This document shows positions 8,860 to 19,768 of a DNA stretch of 64,000 nucleotides, one piece after another. The DNA comes from Candidatus Endonucleibacter bathymodioli (lineage in GTDB: Bacteria > Pseudomonadota > Gammaproteobacteria > Pseudomonadales > Endozoicomonadaceae), in NCBI GenBank assembly GCA_030674915.1, contig JASXSV010000005.1, positions 62,001 through 126,000 of the forward strand, written 5' to 3'. Below the pieces are notes generated by a model that searched no databases, had not been told where the DNA came from, and worked only from the letters and a program-made list of their open reading frames with translations. Every line of letters begins with the position of its first letter. Positions within the stretch are counted from its first letter, which is position 1. Made by a program: the position numbers and the translations under genes.

Positions 8860-9864
8860 ATGATTAAAATTGCAATCAATGGCTATGGCCGTATTGGCCG
8901 CAATGTGCTGCGCGCGCTTTACGAGGCAGATCGTCGTGAAGAATTCCAGATTGTTGCTATCAACGATCTGGGTGATGCGAAAACCAACGCTCATTTAACC
9001 AGGTATGATAGTGTTCATGGCCGATTTAGTGCTCAGGTGGAAGAAAATGGAAGCTCCCTGTTTGTTAATAACGATGAGATCAAGATTTTTTCCGAGCGAA
9101 ACCCTGCCAACCTGCCGTGGGGTAAGATGGGTGTTGATGTTGTGTTCGAGTGTACTGGCGCCTTCCGATCGAAAGCATCCTGCCAACCTCATCTGGATGC
9201 TGGAGCTAAGAAAGTAATTATTTCTGCACCTGGTGAAAATGTTGATGCGACAATTGTTTATGGTGTCAATCAAGATGTTCTGACTGCCGATATGACAGTT
9301 ATTTCCAACGCATCTTGTACCACAAACTGCTTAGCGCCAATTGCCAAGCCTCTGAATGATGCCTTGGGCATTGAAAAAGGTCTGATGACCACTATTCATG
9401 CTTACACTAACGATCAACGCCTGAGTGATGTTTACCACACTGATTTATATCGCGCTCGTGCTGCTGCACAAAATATGATCCCGACCGCAACAGGAGCGGC
9501 GGCTGCAGTCGGCTTGGTGGTTCCGGAGCTGAAAGGTAAGTTCGATGGAATGGCCGTTCGTGTACCGACTATCAATGTCTCCTTAGTGGATCTTTGTTTT
9601 ATTGCTTCTCGAGATGTTACGGTTGAAGAAGTTAACGAAGTTATTGTTACAGCCGCAAAAACTGCGCCACTAAGTGAAGTATTACATGTGAATTATGAGC
9701 CTTTAGTCTCTACAGATTTTAATCACAGCCCCTTCTCATCTAACTTTGATGCAACTCAGACGCGAGTGCGGGGCAATTTGGTAAAAGTAATGTCTTGGTA
9801 TGATAATGAGTGGGCGTTCTCCAATCGCATGCTAGATACGGCTAAGACTTTCATGAACCGTTGA
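8860..9864 (+). CDS. gap: Glyceraldehyde-3-phosphate dehydrogenase
   Basis: Oxidises and phosphorylates glyceraldehyde-3-phosphate to 1,3-bisphosphoglycerate with NAD in cytoplasmic glycolysis. The 334 residues are full length. The N-terminal Rossmann motif is [14 protein letters not shown], with Asp36 in AINDLGD as expected for NAD preference. The catalytic Cys153 is in [12 protein letters not shown], and the C-terminal [12 protein letters not shown] is canonical. AAGGG and TAGG lie upstream of the ATG. pyk and pfkA follow on the same strand, each with its own leader and intergenic repeats, so they form a glycolytic cluster but not a tight operon. Confidence 0.97.
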   Translation: MIKIAINGYGRIGRNVLRALYEADRREEFQIVAINDLGDAKTNAHLTRYDSVHGRFSAQVEENGSSLFVNNDEIKIFSERNPANLPWGKMGVDVVFECTGAFRSKASCQPHLDAGAKKVIISAPGENVDATIVYGVNQDVLTADMTVISNASCTTNCLAPIAKPLNDALGIEKGLMTTIHAYTNDQRLSDVYHTDLYRARAAAQNMIPTATGAAAAVGLVVPELKGKFDGMAVRVPTINVSLVDLCFIASRDVTVEEVNEVIVTAAKTAPLSEVLHVNYEPLVSTDFNHSPFSSNFDATQTRVRGNLVKVMSWYDNEWAFSNRMLDTAKTFMNR

Positions 9865-9918
9865 TCATATTAATTGCAGATGATGCCAGAGGTTTTTTTG
9901 AACTGATACTATCGCATT

Positions 9919-10012
9919 TATATCCGTTACCATTGAAGGTATGAGTAGAAAAAAAACAAGCAAAGCCCTGAAGAGTCGACAAACTAACGTCGTTCAACGG
10001 TATGGGTGTACC
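9919..10012. repeat. Dispersed palindromic intergenic repeat, shortened copy
   Basis: Starts TATCCGTTACCATTGAAGGT and ends near CGGTATGGGTGTAC, between gap and pyk. The 60- and 71-codon frames across it are not genes. Confidence 0.65.
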
Positions 10013-10232
10013 TTGCCTTACTCCCCCTCTTGCGCTGAAAAACCAAGTAACTTGAACCAGCGTCAAGAGATGGGTCGCAAAGCTTGTTTTCCTTGCGCAG
10101 AAGCCTCGCTAACTGGATTATAGGACGGTACCTTCTTCTTTTTTTGAACTTGTCATCTTATTGAAACCTATTTCCCATTGCTTCTGTCATTGTGCTGCAT
10201 TAGTGAAACAGAGTGTAAAACGAGAAAATATC

Positions 10233-11669
10233 ATGCTCAGACGTACTAAAATTGTTGCCACTCTTGGACCAGCTACAGAGACCGAAAGGCAATTACAAAA
10301 TTTGCTTGAAGCGGGCGTGAATGTTGTTCGAATTAATTTCTCCCATGGTGACCCAGATGAGCACCGTATTCGTGCAGAACGTGTTCGTTCTATTGCTACC
10401 CAATTGAACCTAAGCGTGGCTATTCTCGGTGATTTGCAAGGCCCCAAAATTCGTATTGGTCGTTTTAAAAATGGTAAAATCAATCTTCCTAATGGTGCTG
10501 AGTTTATACTTAATCCAGAGCTCCCTATGGATGCTGGTGATGAGACACAGGTCAGCATAGCTTACGCTAAGCTATCTAATGACTGTAAAATAGGAGATAT
10601 TTTACTCCTTGATGATGGCTGTATAAGTTTGGAAGTCAAGGCTATAAAAGACTCCAAAATTGTTACTAAAACTATTATCGGTGGTGTGCTGTCTAACAAC
10701 AAAGGCATCAATCTTCAGGGTGGTGGGCTATCTGCTCCAGCTCTGACTGAAAAAGACAAATCGGATATTAAGTTAGCCGCTGAATTGGGTGTTGATTACT
10801 TGGCTGTATCCTTTGTTCGCTGCGCAGAAGACGTGGAAGAAGCTCGTGCACTACTCTTTGCTGCTGGTGGAACTGCAGCTATTTTATCTAAGATTGAGCG
10901 TGCAGAAGTGGTAGTTAATCAAGATTTGCTGGAAGCTGTAATTAAAGCTTCTGACGCGGTGATGGTTGCCCGTGGCGACCTAGGAGTAGAAATTGGTGAT
11001 GCCGAACTGGTGGGTGTTCAGAAACACATTATCATTGAAGCACGTCGTCTGAACAAGCCTGTCATCACGGCTACTCAGATGATGGAATCCATGATCCATA
11101 ATAGTAATCCCACCCGCGCTGAAGTATTTGATGTCGCCAACGCTGTTTTGGATGGTACTGATGCAGTCATGCTTTCTGCTGAAACAGCTACCGGTGAACG
11201 TCCAGACGAAGTTGTTCGTGCGATGGATCGTATCTGCTTGGGAGCTGAAAAACAGGAAGTTACTAAAATTTCGACACATCGTATGAACTTCACTTTCCAG
11301 AAAACCGATGAAGCTATCGCAATGGCTGCTATGTATGCAGCTAACCATCTGGAAGGAGTCAAAGCTATAGTCTGTCTAACCAAGACCGGTAGTACCCCCT
11401 TATGGATGTCGCGTATTAATACTGGCCTTCCCATTTTTGCGATGACTAGCTCTAAAGCTACCCAGCGTCGTGTGGCACTGTACCGCGGCGTGGAGTCTGT
11501 TGCTTTTGACAGCAGTAGCACCTCTGGTCCTGAGCTAAATGATCTTGCAATCACTGAATTAAAGAACCGTGCTTTATTATCATCTGGAGATAAAGTCATT
11601 CTTACTAAAGGTGAAATAAGCGAGGTTGAAGGTGGAACGAACACTTTGAAAATTCTGACCATTAACTAG
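10233..11669 (+). CDS. pyk: Pyruvate kinase
   Basis: Transfers phosphate from phosphoenolpyruvate to ADP, the last step of glycolysis. It has 478 residues from the ATG at 10233, the length of PykA-type enzymes. The frame extends 24 codons further up, but MLRRTKIVATLGPAT is the family N-terminus and GAG precedes it. Visible motifs are NFSHGD (substrate and metal site), LGDLQGPKIRIG, ILSKIERAE (active-site Lys), ARGDLGVEIG and ITATQMMESMI followed by TRAEVFDVANA. The C-terminal allosteric domain is complete. It lies between gap and pfkA on the same strand. Confidence 0.96.
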   Translation: MLRRTKIVATLGPATETERQLQNLLEAGVNVVRINFSHGDPDEHRIRAERVRSIATQLNLSVAILGDLQGPKIRIGRFKNGKINLPNGAEFILNPELPMDAGDETQVSIAYAKLSNDCKIGDILLLDDGCISLEVKAIKDSKIVTKTIIGGVLSNNKGINLQGGGLSAPALTEKDKSDIKLAAELGVDYLAVSFVRCAEDVEEARALLFAAGGTAAILSKIERAEVVVNQDLLEAVIKASDAVMVARGDLGVEIGDAELVGVQKHIIIEARRLNKPVITATQMMESMIHNSNPTRAEVFDVANAVLDGTDAVMLSAETATGERPDEVVRAMDRICLGAEKQEVTKISTHRMNFTFQKTDEAIAMAAMYAANHLEGVKAIVCLTKTGSTPLWMSRINTGLPIFAMTSSKATQRRVALYRGVESVAFDSSSTSGPELNDLAITELKNRALLSSGDKVILTKGEISEVEGGTNTLKILTIN

Positions 11670-11688
11670 TTTATAGCCTTGAGCTATT

Positions 11689-11703
11689 AAGTGTCAGACA
11701 CTT
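11689..11703. terminator. Short inverted repeat after pyk, possible terminator or operator
   Basis: AAGTGTC-A-GACACTT is a perfect 7-bp palindrome 20 bases after the pyk stop. It is not followed by a clean T-run, so a rho-independent terminator is doubtful; a regulator site is an equal possibility. Confidence 0.25.
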
Positions 11704-11825
11704 CTTCACCCACAAGAGAGACGTGTGTCATTTTTCCATATATTGGTATTTGTGGATCGACATAAAAGAACTTGTCTGGCTTGTATCCGTTTATGGAAAG
11801 TATCGCCAAAAAAGGTGAGCTGAAT

Positions 11826-12806
11826 ATGGTAGAACTAACAAGAGTTGGTGTATTGACCTCCGGTGGTGATGCACCAGGTATGAATGCCGCTATTCGTGCA
11901 GTAGTGCGTGGCTGTATCTATTATGGTATTGAACCGGTTGCTATTTATGAAGGTTACAAAGGGCTCATTGATAATAATATGCGGGCTGTCAATGCTCGTT
12001 CAGTAGCCAACATTATTAATCAGGGTGGAACATTCCTTAAGTCTTCCCGTTGCCCAGAGTTCCTCACCACAGAGGCTCGTGGAAAAGCTTATGACAATGC
12101 TAAAGCAGCAAAGCTTGATGGGCTTATTGTCATTGGAGGAGACGGTTCATTTACCGGTGCGATGAAGCTGGACGAAGAACGCGGCCTACCCTGTATAGGA
12201 GTACCCAGTACAATTGACAACGATATTTATGGTACGGACTATACCATTGGCTATGACACTGCTTTAAATACGGTTGTTGAAGCCATCGATAAGATTCGTG
12301 ATACTGCGACCTCTCATAATCGCCTTTTCTTTATCGAAGTTATGGGCCGAGATGTTGGCTTTATTGCACTCAATGCCGGTATTGCTGCAGGCGCCGAAGA
12401 AATACTTATTCCTGAGCAAAAAAATAATGTTGATAATTTAATGAACTCTCTCGAGCGTAGTGGCCGTGCAGGAAAAACCTCCAGCATCATTGTCGTTGCT
12501 GAAGGAGATAAGAGTGGTGGGATTTTTGAGCTTGCCAGAACCGTTGAAAAAAAATTTCCTGATTATGAAGCAAAAGTTACCGTATTGGGACATATCCAGC
12601 GTGGCGGCAAACCTAGCTGCTTTGATCGTGTACTTGCCAGTCGTCTTGGCTTAGCTTCTATTGAAGCACTTATGAAAGGTGAACACAGCATTATGGTTGG
12701 CATTCATGATCAAGAAGTGGTGGAAATACCTCTCAAACAGGCAGTTAGCCAAAAAAAGGTCATAGATAAGTATTTGATAAAGCTGGCCGAAATAGTTACT
12801 GTCTGA
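11826..12806 (+). CDS. pfkA: ATP-dependent 6-phosphofructokinase
   Basis: Phosphorylates fructose-6-phosphate to the 1,6-bisphosphate, the committed step of Embden-Meyerhof glycolysis. It has 326 residues from the ATG at 11826, which follows AAAGGTGAG; the frame can extend 18 codons upstream, but MVELTRVGVLTSGGDAPG is the natural start. Motifs are TSGGDAPGMNAAIRA, the GGDGSFTGA loop (Gly after GGD favours ATP over pyrophosphate), the catalytic STIDNDIYGTDYTIGYDTA, EVMGRDVGF and HIQRGGKPSCFDR. Its presence shows that a complete glycolytic route is likely, unlike many pseudomonads. Confidence 0.95.
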   Translation: MVELTRVGVLTSGGDAPGMNAAIRAVVRGCIYYGIEPVAIYEGYKGLIDNNMRAVNARSVANIINQGGTFLKSSRCPEFLTTEARGKAYDNAKAAKLDGLIVIGGDGSFTGAMKLDEERGLPCIGVPSTIDNDIYGTDYTIGYDTALNTVVEAIDKIRDTATSHNRLFFIEVMGRDVGFIALNAGIAAGAEEILIPEQKNNVDNLMNSLERSGRAGKTSSIIVVAEGDKSGGIFELARTVEKKFPDYEAKVTVLGHIQRGGKPSCFDRVLASRLGLASIEALMKGEHSIMVGIHDQEVVEIPLKQAVSQKKVIDKYLIKLAEIVTV

Positions 12807-12890
12807 TTGCGGTATAGATCTAAGTGAATTCAAAATACAAGTTTGAGCATCTCAAAATTGTAGTTGGTTTTGTTGATTAAAGCAGCAGCC

Positions 12891-13131
12891 CTATTTCGAG
12901 TAAATTTTCATACAGGAAATAATTTGTTTTTGTAGAAATCCATTCGTAGCTATGAAGTATTTATTATTCCTCAAATATTTATTCATGATCATCCAGGCAG
13001 CTAAACTTGGTTCATATTTGTCCTGTAAGGCGGATAGGAATGTGGTTTTATTTTCAACTTTACGTCTTACCGGCCAGCTCCTTTAAATTATGGCGGCCTT
13101 CACCGCCAAGAACCATATCGAGTAATTCCAT
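12891..13131 (-). pseudogene. Possible decayed small gene with one frameshift
   Basis: On the minus strand an ATG at 13131 opens MELLDMVLGGEGRHNLKELA and then meets a stop. Shifting by one base at about 13060 continues KTTFLSALQDKYEPSLAAWM and KYLRNNKYFI to a stop at 12891. The two halves read as one protein-like sequence, but I recognise no family. It may equally be chance. The remaining bases between pfkA and the repeat at 13178 show nothing else. Confidence 0.3.
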
Positions 13132-13177
13132 TTATACATAAGGACTCAGAACTTTTTGGGGAAACTCATTAATAACC

Positions 13178-13304
13178 ATACCCGTTTCCATTGAAGATGT
13201 AGGCAGGAACCAAATGATAGAACCCCCATAACCTTACGCGTAATAAGTGATTGTAGTGAGTGATAACAGTTAACAACCTCACACCTTCACGGGGAAGTGG
13301 GTAT
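13178..13304. repeat. Dispersed palindromic intergenic repeat
   Basis: Full-length copy from ATACCCGTTTCCATTGAAGA to GGGGAAGTGGGTATA, with the CAACCTCACACCTTCA block near the right end. It lies between pfkA and the MenA-like gene. The sequence 13305-13524 after it is AT-rich with no gene seen. Confidence 0.75.
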
Positions 13305-13524
13305 ATATTTTTTATTTATCCAACGTTGACCGCAACTGATATTTTTCCCACAAAGATATACTTTAAATAAGTTACACAGATATAAGTAAAAAAAAGCATA
13401 AGTAGTTTAATTAGCATCCAAGCAAATGTCTTACATTCAAAACCCTAGATCAATTAATAAATAGAAATAAAGTCAGAATAGCTGCTTAGACTGTGGATTC
13501 ACTTTAGAGTTTAATCCACATCAT

Positions 13525-14412
13525 TCAAAATAACCCATAAGACACACTTAATATAAAACCTAACCCAAAGCACAGGAAAAAACGTCCAGTTAATGGTGGT
13601 AACCGGATCAACTGATTAGCTCCAGCACCCCTTGAAAGCAGACTCATGGGCTGCCAAATGAATAACAATGATGGTAGTAGGTATAGTAGATTATTGACCC
13701 AACCCTTCCACGATAACCATAGACTAACTGGATATACCATAAACAACAATAATCCATAAACCACCTTGGCCAAACCAATACCTATCCTTACAGTCATGGT
13801 TCTAATAGAACAACTTAGATCATCTTTATAGTCACGTATTTCATTAGAAAATAACAAAGCTGATGACAACAAGCTAACAGGGATAGAAATCCATATCACC
13901 TTGCTATCCCAAACCCCACAAACCGCATAATGTGACCCAGCGACCATAAGTACACCAGTAAATATAAACGTAGCGAACACTCCCAGCCCTAGCCGTTTAT
14001 AATTAATAGGGTATCCAGTATAACTGTAGCCGCCGACAACTCCTACTGTCCCAAGAGCAAGCAAATACCAGCCAGTCTGAATCGATAACCAAATACCAAT
14101 AGCAATCGCAACAACCGTTAAGCATATTGCCAAAAGACAATTCAACCGAATCTGCTTTATTACTCCTGCAACCAGTATTCCTGACTGTTTCTTCCAAAAA
14201 ACAATATCGGCATAGTCATTTACCAAGTTACAGGCTGCCTGCAATAAAACTCCAGCAACAACCACCAGAACCGCTCTTAGTGTATTACTTTCCCCATGAA
14301 TGCAGGCAAGAACTACCCCTAACCCACAATTAACCACTGCCACAGAATAGGAAAAAGGTCTGAGAGCTCTTATCAGTCTATATTTATCTGGAGTCTGGTA
14401 AAACATACCCAT
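13525..14412 (-). CDS. UbiA-family prenyltransferase, MenA-like
   Basis: Membrane prenyltransferase that would attach an isoprenoid chain to an aromatic ring; closest in layout to MenA (1,4-dihydroxy-2-naphthoate octaprenyltransferase). Both Mg-prenyl-diphosphate motifs are present: NLVNDYADIVFWKK after helix 2 and SNEIRDYKDDLSCSIRT in the middle, followed by MTVRIG. About eight or nine hydrophobic helices. The ATG at 14412 has GGAG six bases upstream; an ATG four codons earlier (14424) is possible. No other menaquinone gene is in the window, so the true acceptor is unknown. Downstream is a repeat; upstream is 390 bases of intergenic DNA before sucD. Confidence 0.8.
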   Translation of the reverse strand: MGMFYQTPDKYRLIRALRPFSYSVAVVNCGLGVVLACIHGESNTLRAVLVVVAGVLLQAACNLVNDYADIVFWKKQSGILVAGVIKQIRLNCLLAICLTVVAIAIGIWLSIQTGWYLLALGTVGVVGGYSYTGYPINYKRLGLGVFATFIFTGVLMVAGSHYAVCGVWDSKVIWISIPVSLLSSALLFSNEIRDYKDDLSCSIRTMTVRIGIGLAKVVYGLLLFMVYPVSLWLSWKGWVNNLLYLLPSLLFIWQPMSLLSRGAGANQLIRLPPLTGRFFLCFGLGFILSVSYGLF

Positions 14413-14802
14413 CAGTAACTCCATAACCTAACAACGCAAATACCAACGCCCCTTGAAGATGCTCGGCTGTTAACCTCTCTAACTCACACAAATCACCTTA
14501 TTCTCTTAGACTCATGGGCCTTCTCTCCTTTGACACCTACTCACAACCTCGATAATAACAGCTATCTCTCTTCATGAGCTTATTTGAGAAACTTACAGCT
14601 GCCTCAAATCCTAAGACTTTCCATCCGTAGTGTTTACCAGCAGAAGAATTATAATGCCATTAAAGATTACAAATGCTAAATACGAGACATAGCAGGCAAT
14701 ATATGTGGGATAAGAAAGCGACAAAGCGGTACTAAAAGAGCCAAAGCAACAAAAAGCACCACTAACAAGAAGGGATAATAAGCAAGATCCAAAAACTACC
14801 GC
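14413..14802. other. Intergenic region downstream of sucD
   Basis: About 390 bases between the end of sucD and the MenA-like gene, both on the minus strand. No gene, repeat copy or clear terminator hairpin was found. It should contain the 3' end of the suc transcript and the promoter of the prenyltransferase. Confidence 0.35.
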
Positions 14803-15669
14803 TCAGGCACTTTCCTTAAGAGCCAGACCAATATCCGCAAGACTCCGGACAGTAGTAACACCTGCGGCCTTGAGCGCTGCAAATTTCTCGTCCGCAGTCC
14901 CCTTGCCTCCAGAAATAATAGCTCCAGCATGACCCATACGTTTACCCGGCGGAGCGGTTACTCCTGCAATGTACGAAACAACAGGCTTTGAAACATGCTC
15001 TTTTATATAATCTGCTGCCTCTTCTTCTGCAGTACCCCCAATCTCACCAATCATAACAATAGATTTTGTTTGATCATCTGCTTCAAACAACGCTAATATG
15101 TCAATAAAGCTGGAACCTGGAATAGGGTCTCCTCCAATCCCCACGCAAGTCGACTGACCAAAACCAATATCCGTAGTCTGCTTCACCGCTTCATAGGTCA
15201 ATGTGCCAGAACGAGAAACAATGCCAACCGTACCTGGTTTATGGATATGCCCCGGCATAATGCCAATTTTACACTGTCCCGGAGTAATCACACCTGGGCA
15301 GTTAGGCCCAATTAATCGTACAGCCTCCTCGTCACATCTTACTTTGCACTCCAACATATCCAGTGTAGGTATACCTTCAGTAATACAAACAATTAACTTA
15401 ATACCTGCGGCCACAGCCTCCAAAATAGAGTCTTTGCAAAATGGTGCTGGAACATAAATAACAGATGCCTCAGCTCCAGTTTTTTCAACAGATTCCTTAA
15501 CAGTATTAAATACTGGCAATCCAAGATGAGTCTGTCCACCCTTCCCCGGAGTGACACCACCTACCATTTTAGTGCCATAGGCTATCGCTTGTTCAGAATG
15601 GAGGGTACCCTGAGAACCGGTAAACCCCTGACAAATGACTTTAGTCTCACTGGTCACAAGAATACTCAT
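14803..15669 (-). CDS. sucD: Succinyl-CoA synthetase alpha subunit
   Basis: The ADP-forming enzyme converts succinyl-CoA to succinate with substrate-level phosphorylation; alpha carries the phospho-histidine and binds CoA. It has 288 residues, as expected. CoA-binding Rossmann motif QGFTGSQGT at residues 14-22. [12 protein letters not shown] and the power-helix segment [10 protein letters not shown] are present, and the phosphorylated His is in RMGHAGAII near residue 246. Its start codon abuts the sucC stop with no gap, so translation is coupled. Last gene of the sdhCDAB-sucAB-lpd-sucCD group. Confidence 0.97.
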   Translation of the reverse strand: MSILVTSETKVICQGFTGSQGTLHSEQAIAYGTKMVGGVTPGKGGQTHLGLPVFNTVKESVEKTGAEASVIYVPAPFCKDSILEAVAAGIKLIVCITEGIPTLDMLECKVRCDEEAVRLIGPNCPGVITPGQCKIGIMPGHIHKPGTVGIVSRSGTLTYEAVKQTTDIGFGQSTCVGIGGDPIPGSSFIDILALFEADDQTKSIVMIGEIGGTAEEEAADYIKEHVSKPVVSYIAGVTAPPGKRMGHAGAIISGGKGTADEKFAALKAAGVTTVRSLADIGLALKESA

Positions 15670-16836
15670 TTATTGTTTCTCCGCTGCTTGAACAACCTGC
15701 TTTGCAGCTTCAGTCAAGCTATTCGCAGCAATAATATCAAGACCACTGTCTGCCAGTTTTTGCGTTCCTAGCTCAGAGTTGTTACCTTCAAGCCTCACTA
15801 TTACTGGCACACTGACACCAACCTCTTTAACCGCACCGATAATGCCGTCTGCAATGAGATCACAGCGCACAATGCCACCAAAGATATTAACCAACACAGC
15901 CTTTACATTGTCATCAGACAAAATAATCTTAAACGCTTCACTGACACGCTCCTGTGTTGCACCACCACCAACATCTAGAAAGTTTGCTGGGCTTCCACCA
16001 TGGAGTTTAACGATATCCATAGTTCCCATGGCAAGACCCGCACCATTCACCATACAGCCAATATTACCATCCAAAGCGACATAATTAAGATCCCATTGGG
16101 CAGCGTGCGCTTCTCTAACATCTTCCTGAGAAGAGTCATGCATGGCCTTCAGTTTTGGCTGACGATACAAGGCATTACTATCAATATTAATTTTGGCATC
16201 CAAACAATGCAGATCACCCTGCGTTGTAATAACTAGCGGATTAACTTCCAGCAAAGCTAAATCATTTTCCTGAAATAAACGGGCGAGATTAACAAAAATG
16301 GTCGCAAACTGTCTTATCTGCTTATCCTTCAAACCCAACTTAAAAGCTAGTTCACGACCTTGGTACGGCTGAGCACCAGTGAGAGGATCAATAATGGCTT
16401 TAAGAATTTTTTCCGGAGTTTTTTCTGCTACTGTTTCTATTTCCACTCCTCCTTCAGTAGACGCCATAAACACAATTTTCCTTGTGGAACGATCTACCAC
16501 CGCACCTAGATACAACTCCCTATCAATATCCGTACAGCTTTCCACAAGAATTTTGCTAACAGGCTGACCCTTTTCGTCAGTCTGATAAGTAATCAGATTT
16601 TTACCAAGCCACTTTTTAGCAAAAGCTTTAACTTCATCCTTGCTACTAACAAGCTGAACACCTCCTGCTTTGCCACGCCCACCAGCGTGAACCTGAGCCT
16701 TCACGACCCAACGATCGCCACCAATTTTATCCACTGCTTCTACTGCTTCTTTGGGCGTATCCACTATCACACCCAATGATACAGGCAAATTGTATTCCGC
16801 AAACAGCTGCTTAGCTTGATATTCATGAAGATTCAT
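15670..16836 (-). CDS. sucC: Succinyl-CoA synthetase beta subunit
   Basis: The nucleotide-binding beta subunit; 388 residues, the usual length. ATP-grasp domain begins [19 protein letters not shown], with [18 protein letters not shown] binding [13 protein letters not shown] and [15 protein letters not shown] provide metal ligands. The C-terminal CoA-ligase domain has [13 protein letters not shown] and [16 protein letters not shown]. Forms the heterodimer or tetramer with SucD, encoded directly downstream. A seven-unit heptanucleotide repeat lies 25-73 bases upstream of the ATG, in the space after lpd. Confidence 0.97.
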   Translation of the reverse strand: MNLHEYQAKQLFAEYNLPVSLGVIVDTPKEAVEAVDKIGGDRWVVKAQVHAGGRGKAGGVQLVSSKDEVKAFAKKWLGKNLITYQTDEKGQPVSKILVESCTDIDRELYLGAVVDRSTRKIVFMASTEGGVEIETVAEKTPEKILKAIIDPLTGAQPYQGRELAFKLGLKDKQIRQFATIFVNLARLFQENDLALLEVNPLVITTQGDLHCLDAKINIDSNALYRQPKLKAMHDSSQEDVREAHAAQWDLNYVALDGNIGCMVNGAGLAMGTMDIVKLHGGSPANFLDVGGGATQERVSEAFKIILSDDNVKAVLVNIFGGIVRCDLIADGIIGAVKEVGVSVPVIVRLEGNNSELGTQKLADSGLDIIAANSLTEAAKQVVQAAEKQ

Positions 16837-16860
16837 TCTGACGCCACCAGTTTAATTGTA

Positions 16861-16909
16861 AACATTTAACATTTAACATTTAACATTTAGCATTTAGCAT
16901 TTAGCATTT
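16861..16909. repeat. Heptanucleotide tandem repeat upstream of sucC
   Basis: Seven perfect 7-base units in a row: four of AACATTT followed by three of AGCATTT. It sits between the lpd stop and the sucC start, where it would lie in the mRNA leader just ahead of the sucC ribosome site. Variable-number repeats of this type can change in length by slippage. Confidence 0.95.
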
Positions 16910-16952
16910 CACCAGAATGCACGACAAAATATCAGTACATCTTTTATTAATC

Positions 16953-19717
<2,765 letters not shown>

Positions 19718-19768
19718 TATTGTTCCTTACCCTTTTTCACAAAGGATGCATAAATAGATATACCAGTT

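Noticed and set aside
11075..11662. 195-codon minus-strand frame opposite pyk
   Set aside because: Antisense shadow of pyruvate kinase, which has full family motifs on the plus strand.
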